From Geodermatophilus pulveris (GTDB lineage Bacteria; Actinomycetota; Actinomycetes; Mycobacteriales; Geodermatophilaceae), in contig NZ_FZOO01000002.1 in NCBI RefSeq assembly GCF_900188375.1, positions 558,001-622,000 on the forward strand: 64,000 bases of DNA, written 5' to 3'. Made by a program: the position numbers and the translations under genes. How positions within the stretch are numbered: the stretch's first letter is position 1; each line of letters opens with the position of its first letter. Of the stretch, positions 24,676-34,146 are shown one piece after another. The notes under the pieces were generated by a model, which was given only the letters and a program-made list of their open reading frames with translations, searched no databases and was not told where the DNA came from.

Positions 24676-26568
24676 TCACGCCGCGCCGACCCTCCGCCCC
24701 TCCCCGACGCTGAACTGCGTCCGGTACAGGTCGGCGTACCGCCCGCCGAGCGCCAGCAACTCCTCGTGCGTGCCCGACTCCACGATGCGACCACCGTCGA
24801 CCACGAGGATCTGGTCGGCGCTGCGGATGGTGGACAGCCGGTGCGCGATGACCAGCGACGTCCGGCCGGTCAGCGCGGTGTCCAGCGCGTGCTGCACGGC
24901 CACCTCCGACTCGCTGTCCAGGTGCGCGGTGGCCTCGTCGAGGATCACGATCGCCGGCGCCTTGAGCAGCACCCGGGCGATCGCCAGCCGCTGCTTCTCC
25001 CCGCCGGACAGCCGGTGGCCGCGGTCGCCGACGACGGTGTCCAGCCCGTCGGGCAGCGAGCGCACCAGCGCCCCGATACGGGCCCCGGACAGCGCGGCCC
25101 ACAGCTGCTCCTCGGTCGCCTCGGGGCGGACGTAGAGCAGGTTGGCGCGGATCGTGTCGTGGAACAGGTGCGCGTCCTGGCTGACCACGCCGATCGTGTC
25201 GCGCAGCGAGGCCAGCGTGGCCCGCCGGACGTCGAGACCGCCGACCCGCACGGCGCCGCGGGTCACGTCGTACAGCCGCGGTACCAGGGCGGCGATCGTC
25301 GACTTGCCCGCCCCGGAGTGGCCGACCAGGGCGACGAGCTGCCCGGGCTCGACGCGGAAGGAGACGTCGTGCAGGACGTCGACCGGCCCGCCGTGCTCGG
25401 GCAGCGACACGTCCTCCAGTGACGGCAGCGACACGTCGGCGGCCGACGGGTAGCTGAAGGAGACCGCGTCGAACTCGACCGACCGGTCGCCGGTCGGTAC
25501 CGGGACGGCGTCGGGCTCCTCCCGGATCATCGGCTGCAGGTCGAGCACCTCGAAGACCCGGTCGAAGCTGACCATCGCGCTCATCACGTCCACCCGGACG
25601 TTGGCCAGCGCGGTCAGCGGCCCGTACAGCCGGGACAGCAGCAGTGCCAGCGCCACGACGTCGCCGGGGCTGAGCGACCCGGTGAAGGCCAGCCACCCGC
25701 CCAGGCCGTAGACCAGCGCGGTGGCCAGCGCGGCGACCAGCGTGAGCGCGGTGAAGAAGGTCCGCCCGTACATGGCCGACAGGACGCCGATGTCGCGCAC
25801 CCGGGCGGCCCGCCCGCGGAACCCCTCGGCCTCGGCCTCGGGCCGGCCGAACAGCTTGACCAGCAGCGCCCCGGCCACGTTGAACCGCTCGGTCATGGTG
25901 GCGTTCATCGACGCGTTGAGCGTGTAGGACTCCCGGGTGATCTCCTGCAGCCGCCGGCCGATCCGCCGGGCGGGCAGCACGAACACCGGCACCAGCACCA
26001 GGGACAGCGCGGTGATCTGCCAGGACAGCGCGAACATGACGCCGGCGGTGAGCACCAGGCCGATGACGTTGGACAGCACCCCGGACAGCGTCGAGGTGAA
26101 CGCCTGCTGGGCGCCGATGACGTCGTTGTTGAGCCGGCTGACCAGCGCGCCGGTCTGGGTGCGGGTGAAGAAGGCGACCGGCATCCGCTGCACGTGCTCG
26201 TACACCCGGCTGCGCAGGTCGTAGATGACGCCCTCGCCGATGCGGGCGGAGAACCAGCGGGTGACCAGCGAGATGCCCGCGTCGACGACGGCCAGCCCGG
26301 CGATGAGCAGCGCGATCTGGACGACGTCGCCCGCCGTCCCCTCCAGGCCGGCGATCCGGTTGACGATCCGGCCGGCCAGCAGGGGGGTGAGCACGCCGAT
26401 GACCGACGAGCCGACGACCAGCAGCAGGAACCAGGTCAGGTCGCGGCGGTAGGGCCGGGCGATGGCCAGGATGCGCCGGACGGTGCCCTTGGGCAGCTTG
26501 CGGGCGGTGACCGACGGGTCCCGGCGGAAGGACCGCATCGCCGCCATGGAGGTCATGGGAGAGCTCAC
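24676..26568 (-). CDS. ABC exporter half-transporter (permease fused to ATPase)
   Basis: A 630-residue protein. Residues of about 35-330 form a six-helix type I exporter domain (LLAGRIVNRIAG, MPVAFFTRTQTGALVSRLNN). The ATPase domain follows, with Walker A GHSGAGKST, signature LSGGEKQRLAIARVL, Walker B IVILDEATAHLD and the switch His in VIAHRLSTI. It works as a dimer exporting lipid or drug. GTG 26568 is chosen as the first start with the expected N-terminus. Substrate unknown. Confidence 0.92.
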   Translation of the reverse strand: MSSPMTSMAAMRSFRRDPSVTARKLPKGTVRRILAIARPYRRDLTWFLLLVVGSSVIGVLTPLLAGRIVNRIAGLEGTAGDVVQIALLIAGLAVVDAGISLVTRWFSARIGEGVIYDLRSRVYEHVQRMPVAFFTRTQTGALVSRLNNDVIGAQQAFTSTLSGVLSNVIGLVLTAGVMFALSWQITALSLVLVPVFVLPARRIGRRLQEITRESYTLNASMNATMTERFNVAGALLVKLFGRPEAEAEGFRGRAARVRDIGVLSAMYGRTFFTALTLVAALATALVYGLGGWLAFTGSLSPGDVVALALLLSRLYGPLTALANVRVDVMSAMVSFDRVFEVLDLQPMIREEPDAVPVPTGDRSVEFDAVSFSYPSAADVSLPSLEDVSLPEHGGPVDVLHDVSFRVEPGQLVALVGHSGAGKSTIAALVPRLYDVTRGAVRVGGLDVRRATLASLRDTIGVVSQDAHLFHDTIRANLLYVRPEATEEQLWAALSGARIGALVRSLPDGLDTVVGDRGHRLSGGEKQRLAIARVLLKAPAIVILDEATAHLDSESEVAVQHALDTALTGRTSLVIAHRLSTIRSADQILVVDGGRIVESGTHEELLALGGRYADLYRTQFSVGEGRRVGAA

Positions 26569-26674
26569 GTCCGCCCCACCCCCTCTCCCGACCCCCCAAC
26601 ACCCGTCCCGGGTGGGCTGTTCCACCGCCAGCCTGCCGCGGACCCCCGACAGGACGGGGCCGGCCGGGCTCCGG

Positions 26675-27460
26675 TCAGCCCCGGCCGGCCAGCTCGGCCA
26701 GCTCGGCCAGCCGGCGGGCCTGCGCCGCCCGCTCGGCGGCGTCCTGGGTGTCCGGGTCGTTGCGGACGGCGGCGCGGACCAGCGCCGCGGTCTCCCGGCT
26801 CGCACCCACCGGCGCCGCGGTGATCGCGGTGACCAGGGCGGCCACGGCCCCGTCCAGCCCGGCCGCGGGGACGACGGCGTTGGCCAGCCCGATCGCCTGC
26901 GCCTCGGCCGCGCCGACGGCCCGCCCCGTCAGGCACAGCTCCAGGGCCCGCGAGTACCCCACCAGCTCCACCAGCGTGCTGGTGCCGGTGAGGTCGGGCA
27001 CCAGCCCGAGGGTCGCCTCGGGCAGCCGCAGGGCGGCGTCCTCGGTGAGCACCCGCAGGTCGCAGGCCAGCGCCAGCTGCGCGCCGGCCCCGATGGCGTG
27101 CCCCTGCACCGCGGCGACCGACACGATCCCCGGGGCGCGCAGCCAGCGAAACCCGGCCTGGTAGCGGCGGATGCGCTCCTGCAGCTCCGCGGCCGGCAGC
27201 CGGCCCAGCTCGCCCAGCCCTCCGGGGGTGGCGGGGTCGGGGGTGAACAGGGAGCGGTCCAGGCCCGCGGAGAACGAGCGCCCCTCGCCGCGGACCACGA
27301 CCACCCGCACGCCGTCGTCCAGCCCGTGGCCGACCGCGGCCAGCGCCGCCCAGGTGTCCGGCGTCTGGGCGTTGAGCTGGTCGGCCCGGTCGAGGGTGAC
27401 GGTGAGGACGGCGCCGTCGCGCGCCGTCCTCACCCACCCGTGCGGGTCGTCCCCCGTCAA
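26675..27460 (-). CDS. Enoyl-CoA hydratase/isomerase family protein
   Basis: A 261-residue crotonase-fold enzyme. VRGEGRSFSAGLDRSLF and GHAIGAGAQLALACDLRV form the oxyanion hole. The acid/base Glu of LPEATLG is present, while the second catalytic position reads VPDLTG. It probably hydrates or isomerises an enoyl-CoA. The start TTG 27460 overlaps the stop of the small HTH gene (TTGA), which is strong evidence of co-translation; a GTG at 27433 is an alternative start. Confidence 0.88.
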   Translation of the reverse strand: MTGDDPHGWVRTARDGAVLTVTLDRADQLNAQTPDTWAALAAVGHGLDDGVRVVVVRGEGRSFSAGLDRSLFTPDPATPGGLGELGRLPAAELQERIRRYQAGFRWLRAPGIVSVAAVQGHAIGAGAQLALACDLRVLTEDAALRLPEATLGLVPDLTGTSTLVELVGYSRALELCLTGRAVGAAEAQAIGLANAVVPAAGLDGAVAALVTAITAAPVGASRETAALVRAAVRNDPDTQDAAERAAQARRLAELAELAGRG

Positions 27461-27684
27461 CTCTTCCTGCTGTTGCGGTTGGCCCCTCCGCGGCTGCGCA
27501 GGCTCGCGCCGGACTCCGACAGCAACCGGTGCACGAACCCGTACGACCGGTTGGTCGACGACGCGAGGGACCGGATGCTCTCCCCGCCGTCGTAGCGCTT
27601 GCGCAGCTCATCGGCCAGCGACGTGCGGTCGCCCCCGGTGATGCGCTTGCCCTTGCCGAGATCCGCGGTGCTCGAGTCGGCCAT
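27457..27684 (-). CDS. Small helix-turn-helix protein
   Basis: A 75-residue basic protein. Its centre, SIRSLASSTNRSYGFVHRLL, is an HTH of the kind found in a widespread actinobacterial family of about 70-80 residues, with a Gly/Arg/Lys-rich tail. Target unknown. ATG 27684 is preceded by a perfect GGAGGGGAG. Its stop is shared with the TTG start of the enoyl-CoA hydratase. Confidence 0.88.
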   Translation of the reverse strand: MADSSTADLGKGKRITGGDRTSLADELRKRYDGGESIRSLASSTNRSYGFVHRLLSESGASLRSRGGANRNSRKS

Positions 27685-27899
27685 GACTCCCCTCCGTCAG
27701 CAGCCGTCCGCGGACCCGTGGCCCGCCGGGGCTGCTCGTCTGCGTCGGCGCCGGGCCCCGCTGACCTCGGCGTCCCACACCGTCGATGATCACCCGTTCG
27801 GGCGAGGACGGCCAGGCGAGATCGCACACTGGCTGGATCGACTCCAGCGTGTCCGGGTGACCTCCGTCACACCGGGCCGGAGGGGTCCGCCCGGCCCGG

Positions 27900-28281
27900 T
27901 CACGGCCCGCGCAGGCCGTCCCGCAGCCGCCGCGGGGCACGGGACCACCACGCGTCGGTGAGCACCTCCTCGAGGTCCTCGACGGAGGCCCGCTCGACGT
28001 GGGCGAGCACCATCGGTGCAGGCCGGAGCCGGCGACGGTGGAGAACAGCCGCGGCCGGGCGGAGACGAGGGCCCCGACCACGTCCGCGTCGGCGGTGCGC
28101 AGCCCCAGCGCGGGCCCCGGCGGCGCCCGGTCGCCGAGCAGCTCCCGCTCGCCGCGGCGCAGCCGGCGCTCCCAGGCGAACGCCCGGCCCCCGCCCGCCA
28201 GGACCGGGTCCGCCCGTTGTCCTCCTCGACGGCGCCGGGCAGGCCCAGCGCGATGCCGCGCACGTCGTCCCAACTCGCCAC
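27900..28281 (-). pseudogene. MmcQ/YjbR-family gene with two frameshifts
   Basis: Three consecutive minus-strand frames carry parts of one YjbR-like protein. MASWDDVRGIALGLPGAVEE is in the first, FAWERRLRRGERELLG and DADVVGALV in the second, and MVLAHVERASVEDLEEVL plus TDAWWSRAPRRL in the third. Restoring one base in the G-run near 28190 and one near 28020-28030 would give a normal protein of about 127 residues. The start GTG 28281 has GAGG upstream. Either a true pseudogene or two sequence errors in GC runs. The 215 bases between it and the HTH gene hold nothing recognisable. Confidence 0.75.
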
Positions 28282-28324
28282 CGGGACACCTCACCACGCG
28301 TCCGGCACCCCGGGCGGGGTGCGG

Positions 28325-29926
28325 CTACGCCAGCTCGACCAGGTCGGCGAGGTCCTCGCTCCAGGTGTCCTCGGTGCCGTCGGGCAGCAGGATGACCTTG
28401 TCCGGGTCCAGCGCCCGCACCGCGCCCTCGTCGTGGGTGACCAGCACGATGGCCCCGCTGTAGGTGCGCAGCGCCTGCAGCACCTGCTCCCGGCTGGCCG
28501 GGTCGAGGTTGTTGGTCGGCTCGTCGAGCAGGAGCACGTTGGCGCCGGAGACGACCAGCGTGGCCATGGCCAGCCGGGTCTTCTCGCCGCCGGACAGCGT
28601 GCCGGCCCGCTGGTCGACGGTGTCGCCGGAGAACAGGAACGCGCCCAGGATCCGCCGCAGCTCGGTGTCGGTGCTCTGCGGGGCGGCCGACCGCATGACC
28701 TCCAACAGCGAGCGGTCCAGGTCGAGGGTCTCGTGCTCCTGCGCGTAGTAGCCGATCCGCAGCCCGTGGCCGGCCTTGACCTCGCCGGTGTCGGGCACCT
28801 CGGTGCCGGCCAGCATGCGCAGCAGCGTCGTCTTGCCCGCGCCGTTGAGCCCGAGGACGACGACCCGCGTGCCCCGGTCGACGGCGAGGTCGACGTCGGT
28901 GAAGACCTCGAGTGAGCCGTAGCTCTTGGACAGCCCCTCCGCGGTGAGCGGCGTCTTCCCGCACGCCGCCGGCGTGGGGAACCGCAGCTTGGCCACCCGG
29001 TCCTGGACGCGCACGTCCTCCAGGCCGGCCGCGAGCCGCTGGGCACGCTTGTCCATGCTCTGTGCGGCCTTGGCCTTGGTGGCCTTGGCGCGCATCCGGT
29101 CCGCCTGCGAGGTGAGGGCGTCGATCTTGCGCTCGGTGTTGGCCCGCTCCTGCCTGCGCCGCCGCTCGTCGGTCTCCCGCTGCGCCAGGTAGGGCTTCCA
29201 GCCGAGGTTGTAGAGGTCGACGGTGGCCCGGTTGGCGTCCAGGTGCCAGACCTTGTTGACCACGGCGTCGAGCAGCTCGACGTCGTGGCTGATCACGATG
29301 AGCCCGCCCCGGTGGGCGGACAGGAAGCCCCGGAGCCAGGTGATCGAGTCGGCGTCCAGGTGGTTCGTGGGCTCGTCGAGCAGCAGCGTCTCGGCGTCGG
29401 AGAACAGGATGCGGGCCAGCTCCACGCGCCGCCGCTGCCCGCCGGACAGGGTGCGCAGCGGCTGCGTGAGCACCCGGTCGGGCAGGCCGAGGGCGGTGCA
29501 GATGCGCGCCGCCTCGCTCTCCGCGGCGTAGCCGCCGAGGGCGGCGAACTGGTCCTCCAGCCGGCCGTAGCGGCGCACGGCGCGGTCGCGCTCGGCGTCG
29601 TCGGCCGGCTCTGCCATGGCCACCTGCGCCTTGGTCATCTGCGCGCGGAGCACGTCGAGGCCGCGGCCGGAGAGCACGCGGTCGCTGGCGGAGATGTCCA
29701 GGTCGCCGCTGCGCGGGTCCTGCGGCAGGTAGCCGATCTCGCCGGTGACCTCCACCGTGCCGGCGTGCGGCAGCCGCTCGCCGGCCAGCGTGGTCAGCGT
29801 GGTGGTCTTGCCGGCGCCGTTGCGGCCGACGAGGCCGATGCGGTCGCCAGGCTGCACGCGGAGGCTGGCGTCGCTGATGAGGACGCGGGCCCCGGCGCGC
29901 AGCTCGAGGCCGGTCGTCGTGATCAC
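28325..29926 (-). CDS. ABC-F family ATPase
   Basis: A 533-residue protein with two ATPase domains and no membrane part. Walker A motifs are GRNGAGKTT and GLNGAGKTT, signatures LSGGQRRRVELARIL and LSGGEKTRLAMATLV. They are separated by a charged linker (KPYLAQRETDERRRRQERAN), the ABC-F hallmark. Members act on the ribosome in translation regulation or antibiotic protection. GTG 29926 has TACCCT seven bases before it, i.e. a leaderless-type promoter. It is downstream on the same strand from nothing close, so probably monocistronic. Confidence 0.93.
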   Translation of the reverse strand: MITTTGLELRAGARVLISDASLRVQPGDRIGLVGRNGAGKTTTLTTLAGERLPHAGTVEVTGEIGYLPQDPRSGDLDISASDRVLSGRGLDVLRAQMTKAQVAMAEPADDAERDRAVRRYGRLEDQFAALGGYAAESEAARICTALGLPDRVLTQPLRTLSGGQRRRVELARILFSDAETLLLDEPTNHLDADSITWLRGFLSAHRGGLIVISHDVELLDAVVNKVWHLDANRATVDLYNLGWKPYLAQRETDERRRRQERANTERKIDALTSQADRMRAKATKAKAAQSMDKRAQRLAAGLEDVRVQDRVAKLRFPTPAACGKTPLTAEGLSKSYGSLEVFTDVDLAVDRGTRVVVLGLNGAGKTTLLRMLAGTEVPDTGEVKAGHGLRIGYYAQEHETLDLDRSLLEVMRSAAPQSTDTELRRILGAFLFSGDTVDQRAGTLSGGEKTRLAMATLVVSGANVLLLDEPTNNLDPASREQVLQALRTYSGAIVLVTHDEGAVRALDPDKVILLPDGTEDTWSEDLADLVELA

Positions 29927-30053
29927 TGATCCCAGGGTAGGCGCTCCCGGGCGTGCGGCCGACCGGACCGCCGGGTGACGTCGGCGGCACCGCTGTCCAC
30001 AGACGGGGTGAGACGGCTCCCGCCGGGGCGGCCGACCGGCGACGATCACGGCC

Positions 30054-32177
30054 ATGACCTCGACGTCCGGTCCGTCCTGGCGCCCGTCCTGCCCGGTGTG
30101 CGGCCGGCCCGCCGCCGGCTCGGGGCCGGCGCCGTGCCTGTCCTGCGGCCTGCCGGCCGTCGGCGAGGCGGCCCGGGTGGTGGCCCGCATCGGCGCCACG
30201 ATCGAGGAGCTGGCCCGCGACCGCGACCGGCTGCTGGTCACCCTGCGGACGGCGGCGGAGCGCGCACCCGCGCCGGCACCTCCCCCGGCACCCGCGGCCG
30301 CGCCCGTCCGCCGGGTCGCCGCCCCCGCGCTCCCGCCGGCGCCGGCCGGGCCGTCGATCGACGAGCGGTACCCCGTGCGGGCCCCCCGGCGCCGGGTCAG
30401 CCCGGAGCAGGTGCTCCTCGCGCTGGGCACGCTGCTCGTGGTGGCCGCGGGCATCACCTTCGTCGCGGTGGCGTGGGCCCGTCTGGGCCTGGTCTTCCAG
30501 TCCGCGGCCATGGCCACGGTCACCGCGGCCGCGTGCGCGGTCTCCGCCCGGACCGCCCGCCGCGGGCTGCGCGCCACCGAGGAGGCCCTGGCCGCCGCGG
30601 GCGCGACGCTGCTGGCCGTCGACCTGGCCGCGGCGCACGCGCTGGGCCTGTGGGGGCTGGACGACGTCGGGCTCCGGCTGTGGACTGCGGTCTCCTGCTG
30701 CGTCGTCGCGGCGGTCGCGGCGGGCCTGGGCCGGCTCACCCGCAGCACGGTCACCTGGCCGCTGGCGGCCCTGCTCGCCGTGCAGCCGGTGCCGCTGCTC
30801 CTGGTGCCCGAGGTCGCCACCACGGCCGCGGCCCTGGTGGCCGCCACCCTCGCCGTCGCCCTGCTCGACGTCGCGCTGCTGCTGCGGCTGCGCCGGGTGC
30901 TGGCGCCGGTCGCCCAGGTGCTGGCCGCGCTGTGGACGGGGGTCGCCGCGGTCGCGGGCGTGCTCGTCGCCTGGGTCGGCACGACGGCCGACGCGTGGAC
31001 GGTCACCGCCCTGCTCGCGGCGGCGGGCACGGCCGGCCTGCTGCTCCGGCGGGACGGGCGGCTGGGCGCCCGGCTGCCCGCGGCCGCCCCGCTGGCCGGT
31101 GCCGGTGCGGCGGTGACCGCCCTGGCGCTCACCGGGGCGCTGGCCCGCGCCGACCTGCCCGGGTGGGTCGCCACGGCCGGGCTCGGCGTCGCCCTGCTCA
31201 CGGCGGCGGTGCTCGCCGCGCCCCGGCGGGCGGCGGTGGCGGCGCTGGTGGGCGGCGGCGCGGTGCTCGCCGCGTGCGGCGGCGCGCTGCTCGCGGCCGA
31301 GGACCGCGTCGGCGTGCTGGGCCTGCTCGTCCTCGTCGGCACGCTGCCCGCCGCACTGGCCGCCGTGCGGCTGGAGGCGCTCCGGCCGGCGGCGGTGGCC
31401 GCCGTCCTGCTCTGCCCCGCGGCCGCGGCGCTGCTGGCCGGGGATGAGGGGTGGCTGTCCCCCGCCGTCGCCGGCCTGCTCGTCGCGCTGGTCGGCGCGG
31501 CCGGCTTCGCGCTGGCCGCGGCCCGGGCCGGCACGCCGGAGGAGCAGACGGCCGCCGGCACCGCGACGCTGGCCGGGCTGGCCGCGGCCGCGACGACGGC
31601 GGGCACCGGCGCCTGGGGGCAGGTGGCCGTCCAGCTGGCGGTCGTCGGCGCGGCCGCCGGGGCCTACGCCCTGGTGACCGGCCGGCGCGACGTGGCCGTG
31701 CTCGCCGTCGCCGACCTGGTGGTCGCCTGCTGGGTGGCCGCGGGCGGCGCCGGGATCCAGACGCCGGAGGTCTACACCGCGCCCGCGGCGGCCGGCCTGC
31801 TGCTGGTCGCGCTGCCGCAGCTGCGGGCCGGTGCCCGGTCGTGGGCGGCGGAGGGGCCGGCGGTCGGCGTGGCCCTGGTGCCGTCCGCGGTGCAGCTGCT
31901 CGCCGAGACCTCCGCGGTGCGGCTGGTGCTGGTGGTGGCGGCCGCGGCGGGGCTGACCGTCCTCGGCGCGCTGCGGCACCGCCAGGCGCCGTTCGTGGTG
32001 GGCGCCGGCGTGCTCACCGTGGTCGTCCTGGACGAGCTCACCCCCTACGCCGGCCTGGTGCCCCGGTGGGTCAGCCTGGCCTGCGCCGGCCTGCTGCTGC
32101 TGGCCGTCGGGGCGAGCTACGAGCGGCGCCGCCAGCAGGCCCGCGAGGCCGTCGCCTGGGTGGCGCAGATGCACTGA
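30054..32177 (+). CDS. SCO7613-like polytopic membrane protein with N-terminal zinc ribbon
   Basis: A 707-residue protein. The N-terminus has CPVCGRPA and CLSCGLPA, a probable zinc ribbon. A short helix, a Pro/Ala-rich linker (about 80-105) and about twenty hydrophobic helices follow. The segment GLRATEEALAAAGATLLAVD after the second helix is repeated in the next gene. Members of this SCO7613 C-terminal-domain family are widespread in actinobacteria and have no assigned role. ATG 30054 is probably leaderless (GACGAT seven bases upstream). Confidence 0.8.
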   Translation: MTSTSGPSWRPSCPVCGRPAAGSGPAPCLSCGLPAVGEAARVVARIGATIEELARDRDRLLVTLRTAAERAPAPAPPPAPAAAPVRRVAAPALPPAPAGPSIDERYPVRAPRRRVSPEQVLLALGTLLVVAAGITFVAVAWARLGLVFQSAAMATVTAAACAVSARTARRGLRATEEALAAAGATLLAVDLAAAHALGLWGLDDVGLRLWTAVSCCVVAAVAAGLGRLTRSTVTWPLAALLAVQPVPLLLVPEVATTAAALVAATLAVALLDVALLLRLRRVLAPVAQVLAALWTGVAAVAGVLVAWVGTTADAWTVTALLAAAGTAGLLLRRDGRLGARLPAAAPLAGAGAAVTALALTGALARADLPGWVATAGLGVALLTAAVLAAPRRAAVAALVGGGAVLAACGGALLAAEDRVGVLGLLVLVGTLPAALAAVRLEALRPAAVAAVLLCPAAAALLAGDEGWLSPAVAGLLVALVGAAGFALAAARAGTPEEQTAAGTATLAGLAAAATTAGTGAWGQVAVQLAVVGAAAGAYALVTGRRDVAVLAVADLVVACWVAAGGAGIQTPEVYTAPAAAGLLLVALPQLRAGARSWAAEGPAVGVALVPSAVQLLAETSAVRLVLVVAAAAGLTVLGALRHRQAPFVVGAGVLTVVVLDELTPYAGLVPRWVSLACAGLLLLAVGASYERRRQQAREAVAWVAQMH

Positions 32178-32257
32178 GCGCCGCAGGCGCCGGCGGGCAC
32201 GCCGCCGGGAGGGGCCCCTACCGTGGACCGGTCGCACGCAGCCCGGAGGGGGGCGGG

Positions 32258-34036
32258 ATGGGGACTGGGGTGCACTCGGCCCGCCCGCCGCAGCTCCTGC
32301 TCGTCGTCGGGGCGGTGCTCGTGGTCAGTGCCGGCGGGACGGCGGCCGCGCTGTCCGGCGGGGGGTCGGCCCGGCTGCTGCTGCTCCCCCTCGCCGCCGC
32401 GTCCGCCGGGGCCTCGGCCTGGGGGTCGCGCGCCCGGCTGCGCGCCACCGAGGAGACCCTCGCGGCGTCCGCGGTCGCGCTGGCCGTGCTGGGCACCGAC
32501 AGCGGCACCCCGCTGCTGCGCGGCTCCGTCGTCCCCCCGCTGCTGCTGGCCGCGGTCTTCCTCGCGCTCGCCCGGTTGCTGCCCCGCCCGGCCACCTGGC
32601 CGCTGGCCGCCTGGCTGGCAGGTCAGCTGGCCGCGCTGCGCCTGCTGCCCGGCGTCGAGGACGGCGCCGCCCGCACGGCCTGGCTGCTGGCGGTCGCGTT
32701 GGCCGGGCTGGGCGTCGCGATCGGCGCCCGGCGGGTGGTCGCCCGGGTCGCACTGGTCACCACCGCGCCGTGGTGGGTGGCCGGCGTCCTGGGGGCGGTG
32801 GCGACGGCGTGGAGCGCGGGCGCGCCCGCCCGGTGGGCGTCGGCCGCGCTGACCGTCGCCGTCGCCCTCGAGCTGGTCGCCGCCCGCCAGGTGCGCCGGC
32901 TGGAGCCGCTGCTCGGGCCCCCGCGCGCCGTCCCGCTGCTGGCCGGGACGGTGTCCGGGGCGGCCCTCTGCGGGGCGCTGGGCGAGCCGGGGCCGGGGGC
33001 GGTGCTGCTGGCCGGGTACACCGGGGTCCTGCTGGCCGCCTTCTCCGCGGCGCTGCTGACCGGGTGGGTGCGCGGCCTGCTCCTCCCGGCCGCCCTGGCC
33101 GCGGGCGGCACGCTGGTCGTGCTGAGCGCCGGCCAGCTGGTGGCCGGGCGGCGCTGGGTCGAGCTGGTCCTGCTGCTGCTGCTCACCGCGCTGCCGTGCG
33201 TGCTGGTCGCGGCGTTGCGGCGCGACGACCGGCCGGTGGCGGTGCCCTCGGCCGTCGGCTGCCTGGCCGGCGCCGCGCTGGTGGCCACCGCGACCGGGCT
33301 GCTCCCCCCGGGTGCGGCGGCGGTCTGCCTGGGCCTGCTCTACGCGGCGTCCCTCGCCGTCGGCCTGGTGCTGGACCGTGACACCCGGCGGGCCACCGTG
33401 GTCACCGGGGCGGTGTGCGCCGCCCTGGCCGCGGTGCTGCTGGTGCTCGCCCGCGACCGCGGCGCGCTGGCGGTGCAGCTGGCCGGGCAGGGGCTGCTGT
33501 CCTCGGCCTGGGGCTGGCACGTGTGGCACACCCGCGACCCGGAGGCACCGATCGAGGGCAGTCCCGCGTGGCGGGCCGGCGCGGCCCAGCTGGTGCTGGC
33601 CGCGTGGACGACGACGGCGCTGGCCGGCTGGTCGGTGGTGGAGGCCTGGTCGCTGCCCGCGGCGCTCGGCCTGCTCCTGGCCGCCGGGCCGCAGCTGGGC
33701 GGCGGGCCGTCCTGGCCGGCGTGGGGCCCCGGGCTGGTGGTCGCCGCGGTGCCGTCGGTGGTGTGGGCGGTGGTCGCGCCCGGCAGCACCCGGCCGGTGC
33801 TGGTGCTGCTGGTCGCCGGCGCGGTCATGGGGGCGGCGGCGTGGCGGGCGGTGCGCGCCCCCCTGCTCGTCGCGGCGTGGACGGCGGTCGCGCTGGCGCT
33901 CGGCCTGGCCCTGGTCGCGCTGCCCCTGCCGGTGGCCGGCGCGCTCGGCGTGGGCGTGGTGCTGCTCGCCGTCGGCGCGCGGCGGGAGCGGTACCCGGTG
34001 GCCGGCTTCGGCGCCCGCCTGGCCGAGATGCGCTGA
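32258..34036 (+). CDS. SCO7613-like polytopic membrane protein, second copy without zinc ribbon
   Basis: A 592-residue, almost wholly hydrophobic protein. It shares LRATEETLAASAVALAVL and the C-terminal VLLAVGARRER with the preceding gene, so the pair looks like a duplication in which only the first retains the Cys-rich head. ATG 32258 follows GGAGGGGGG. The gap of 80 bases to the first gene and same direction suggest one operon. Function unknown. Confidence 0.8.
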   Translation: MGTGVHSARPPQLLLVVGAVLVVSAGGTAAALSGGGSARLLLLPLAAASAGASAWGSRARLRATEETLAASAVALAVLGTDSGTPLLRGSVVPPLLLAAVFLALARLLPRPATWPLAAWLAGQLAALRLLPGVEDGAARTAWLLAVALAGLGVAIGARRVVARVALVTTAPWWVAGVLGAVATAWSAGAPARWASAALTVAVALELVAARQVRRLEPLLGPPRAVPLLAGTVSGAALCGALGEPGPGAVLLAGYTGVLLAAFSAALLTGWVRGLLLPAALAAGGTLVVLSAGQLVAGRRWVELVLLLLLTALPCVLVAALRRDDRPVAVPSAVGCLAGAALVATATGLLPPGAAAVCLGLLYAASLAVGLVLDRDTRRATVVTGAVCAALAAVLLVLARDRGALAVQLAGQGLLSSAWGWHVWHTRDPEAPIEGSPAWRAGAAQLVLAAWTTTALAGWSVVEAWSLPAALGLLLAAGPQLGGGPSWPAWGPGLVVAAVPSVVWAVVAPGSTRPVLVLLVAGAVMGAAAWRAVRAPLLVAAWTAVALALGLALVALPLPVAGALGVGVVLLAVGARRERYPVAGFGARLAEMR

Positions 34037-34070
34037 CCGCCGCTCGACGTGTGACAGCGCCGATCATGGA

Positions 34071-34118
34071 GTCCGGGAAGCGACAGGCCGGTACGTGGCG
34101 GCGTGTCGCTTCCCGGAC
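34071..34118. terminator. Hairpin between convergent SCO7613-like and sufT genes
   Basis: Perfect 15-base arms (GTCCGGGAAGCGACA and its complement) at 34071-34085 and 34104-34118 enclose an 18-base loop. Its position between two convergent stops points to a bidirectional terminator. Confidence 0.72.
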
Positions 34119-34146
34119 GTCACGATCGCGGGGACGCGAGAGGTGG

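Noticed and set aside
24671-26805. A longer ABC exporter starting near 26805
   Set aside because: The added N-terminal part is Arg/Pro/Trp-rich and overlaps the end of the enoyl-CoA hydratase gene; GTG 26568 fits the family.
27900-32237. A minus-strand open frame of more than 1400 codons opposite the SCO7613-like gene
   Set aside because: Low-complexity translation without motifs; only its last part carries the final piece of the frameshifted YjbR gene.
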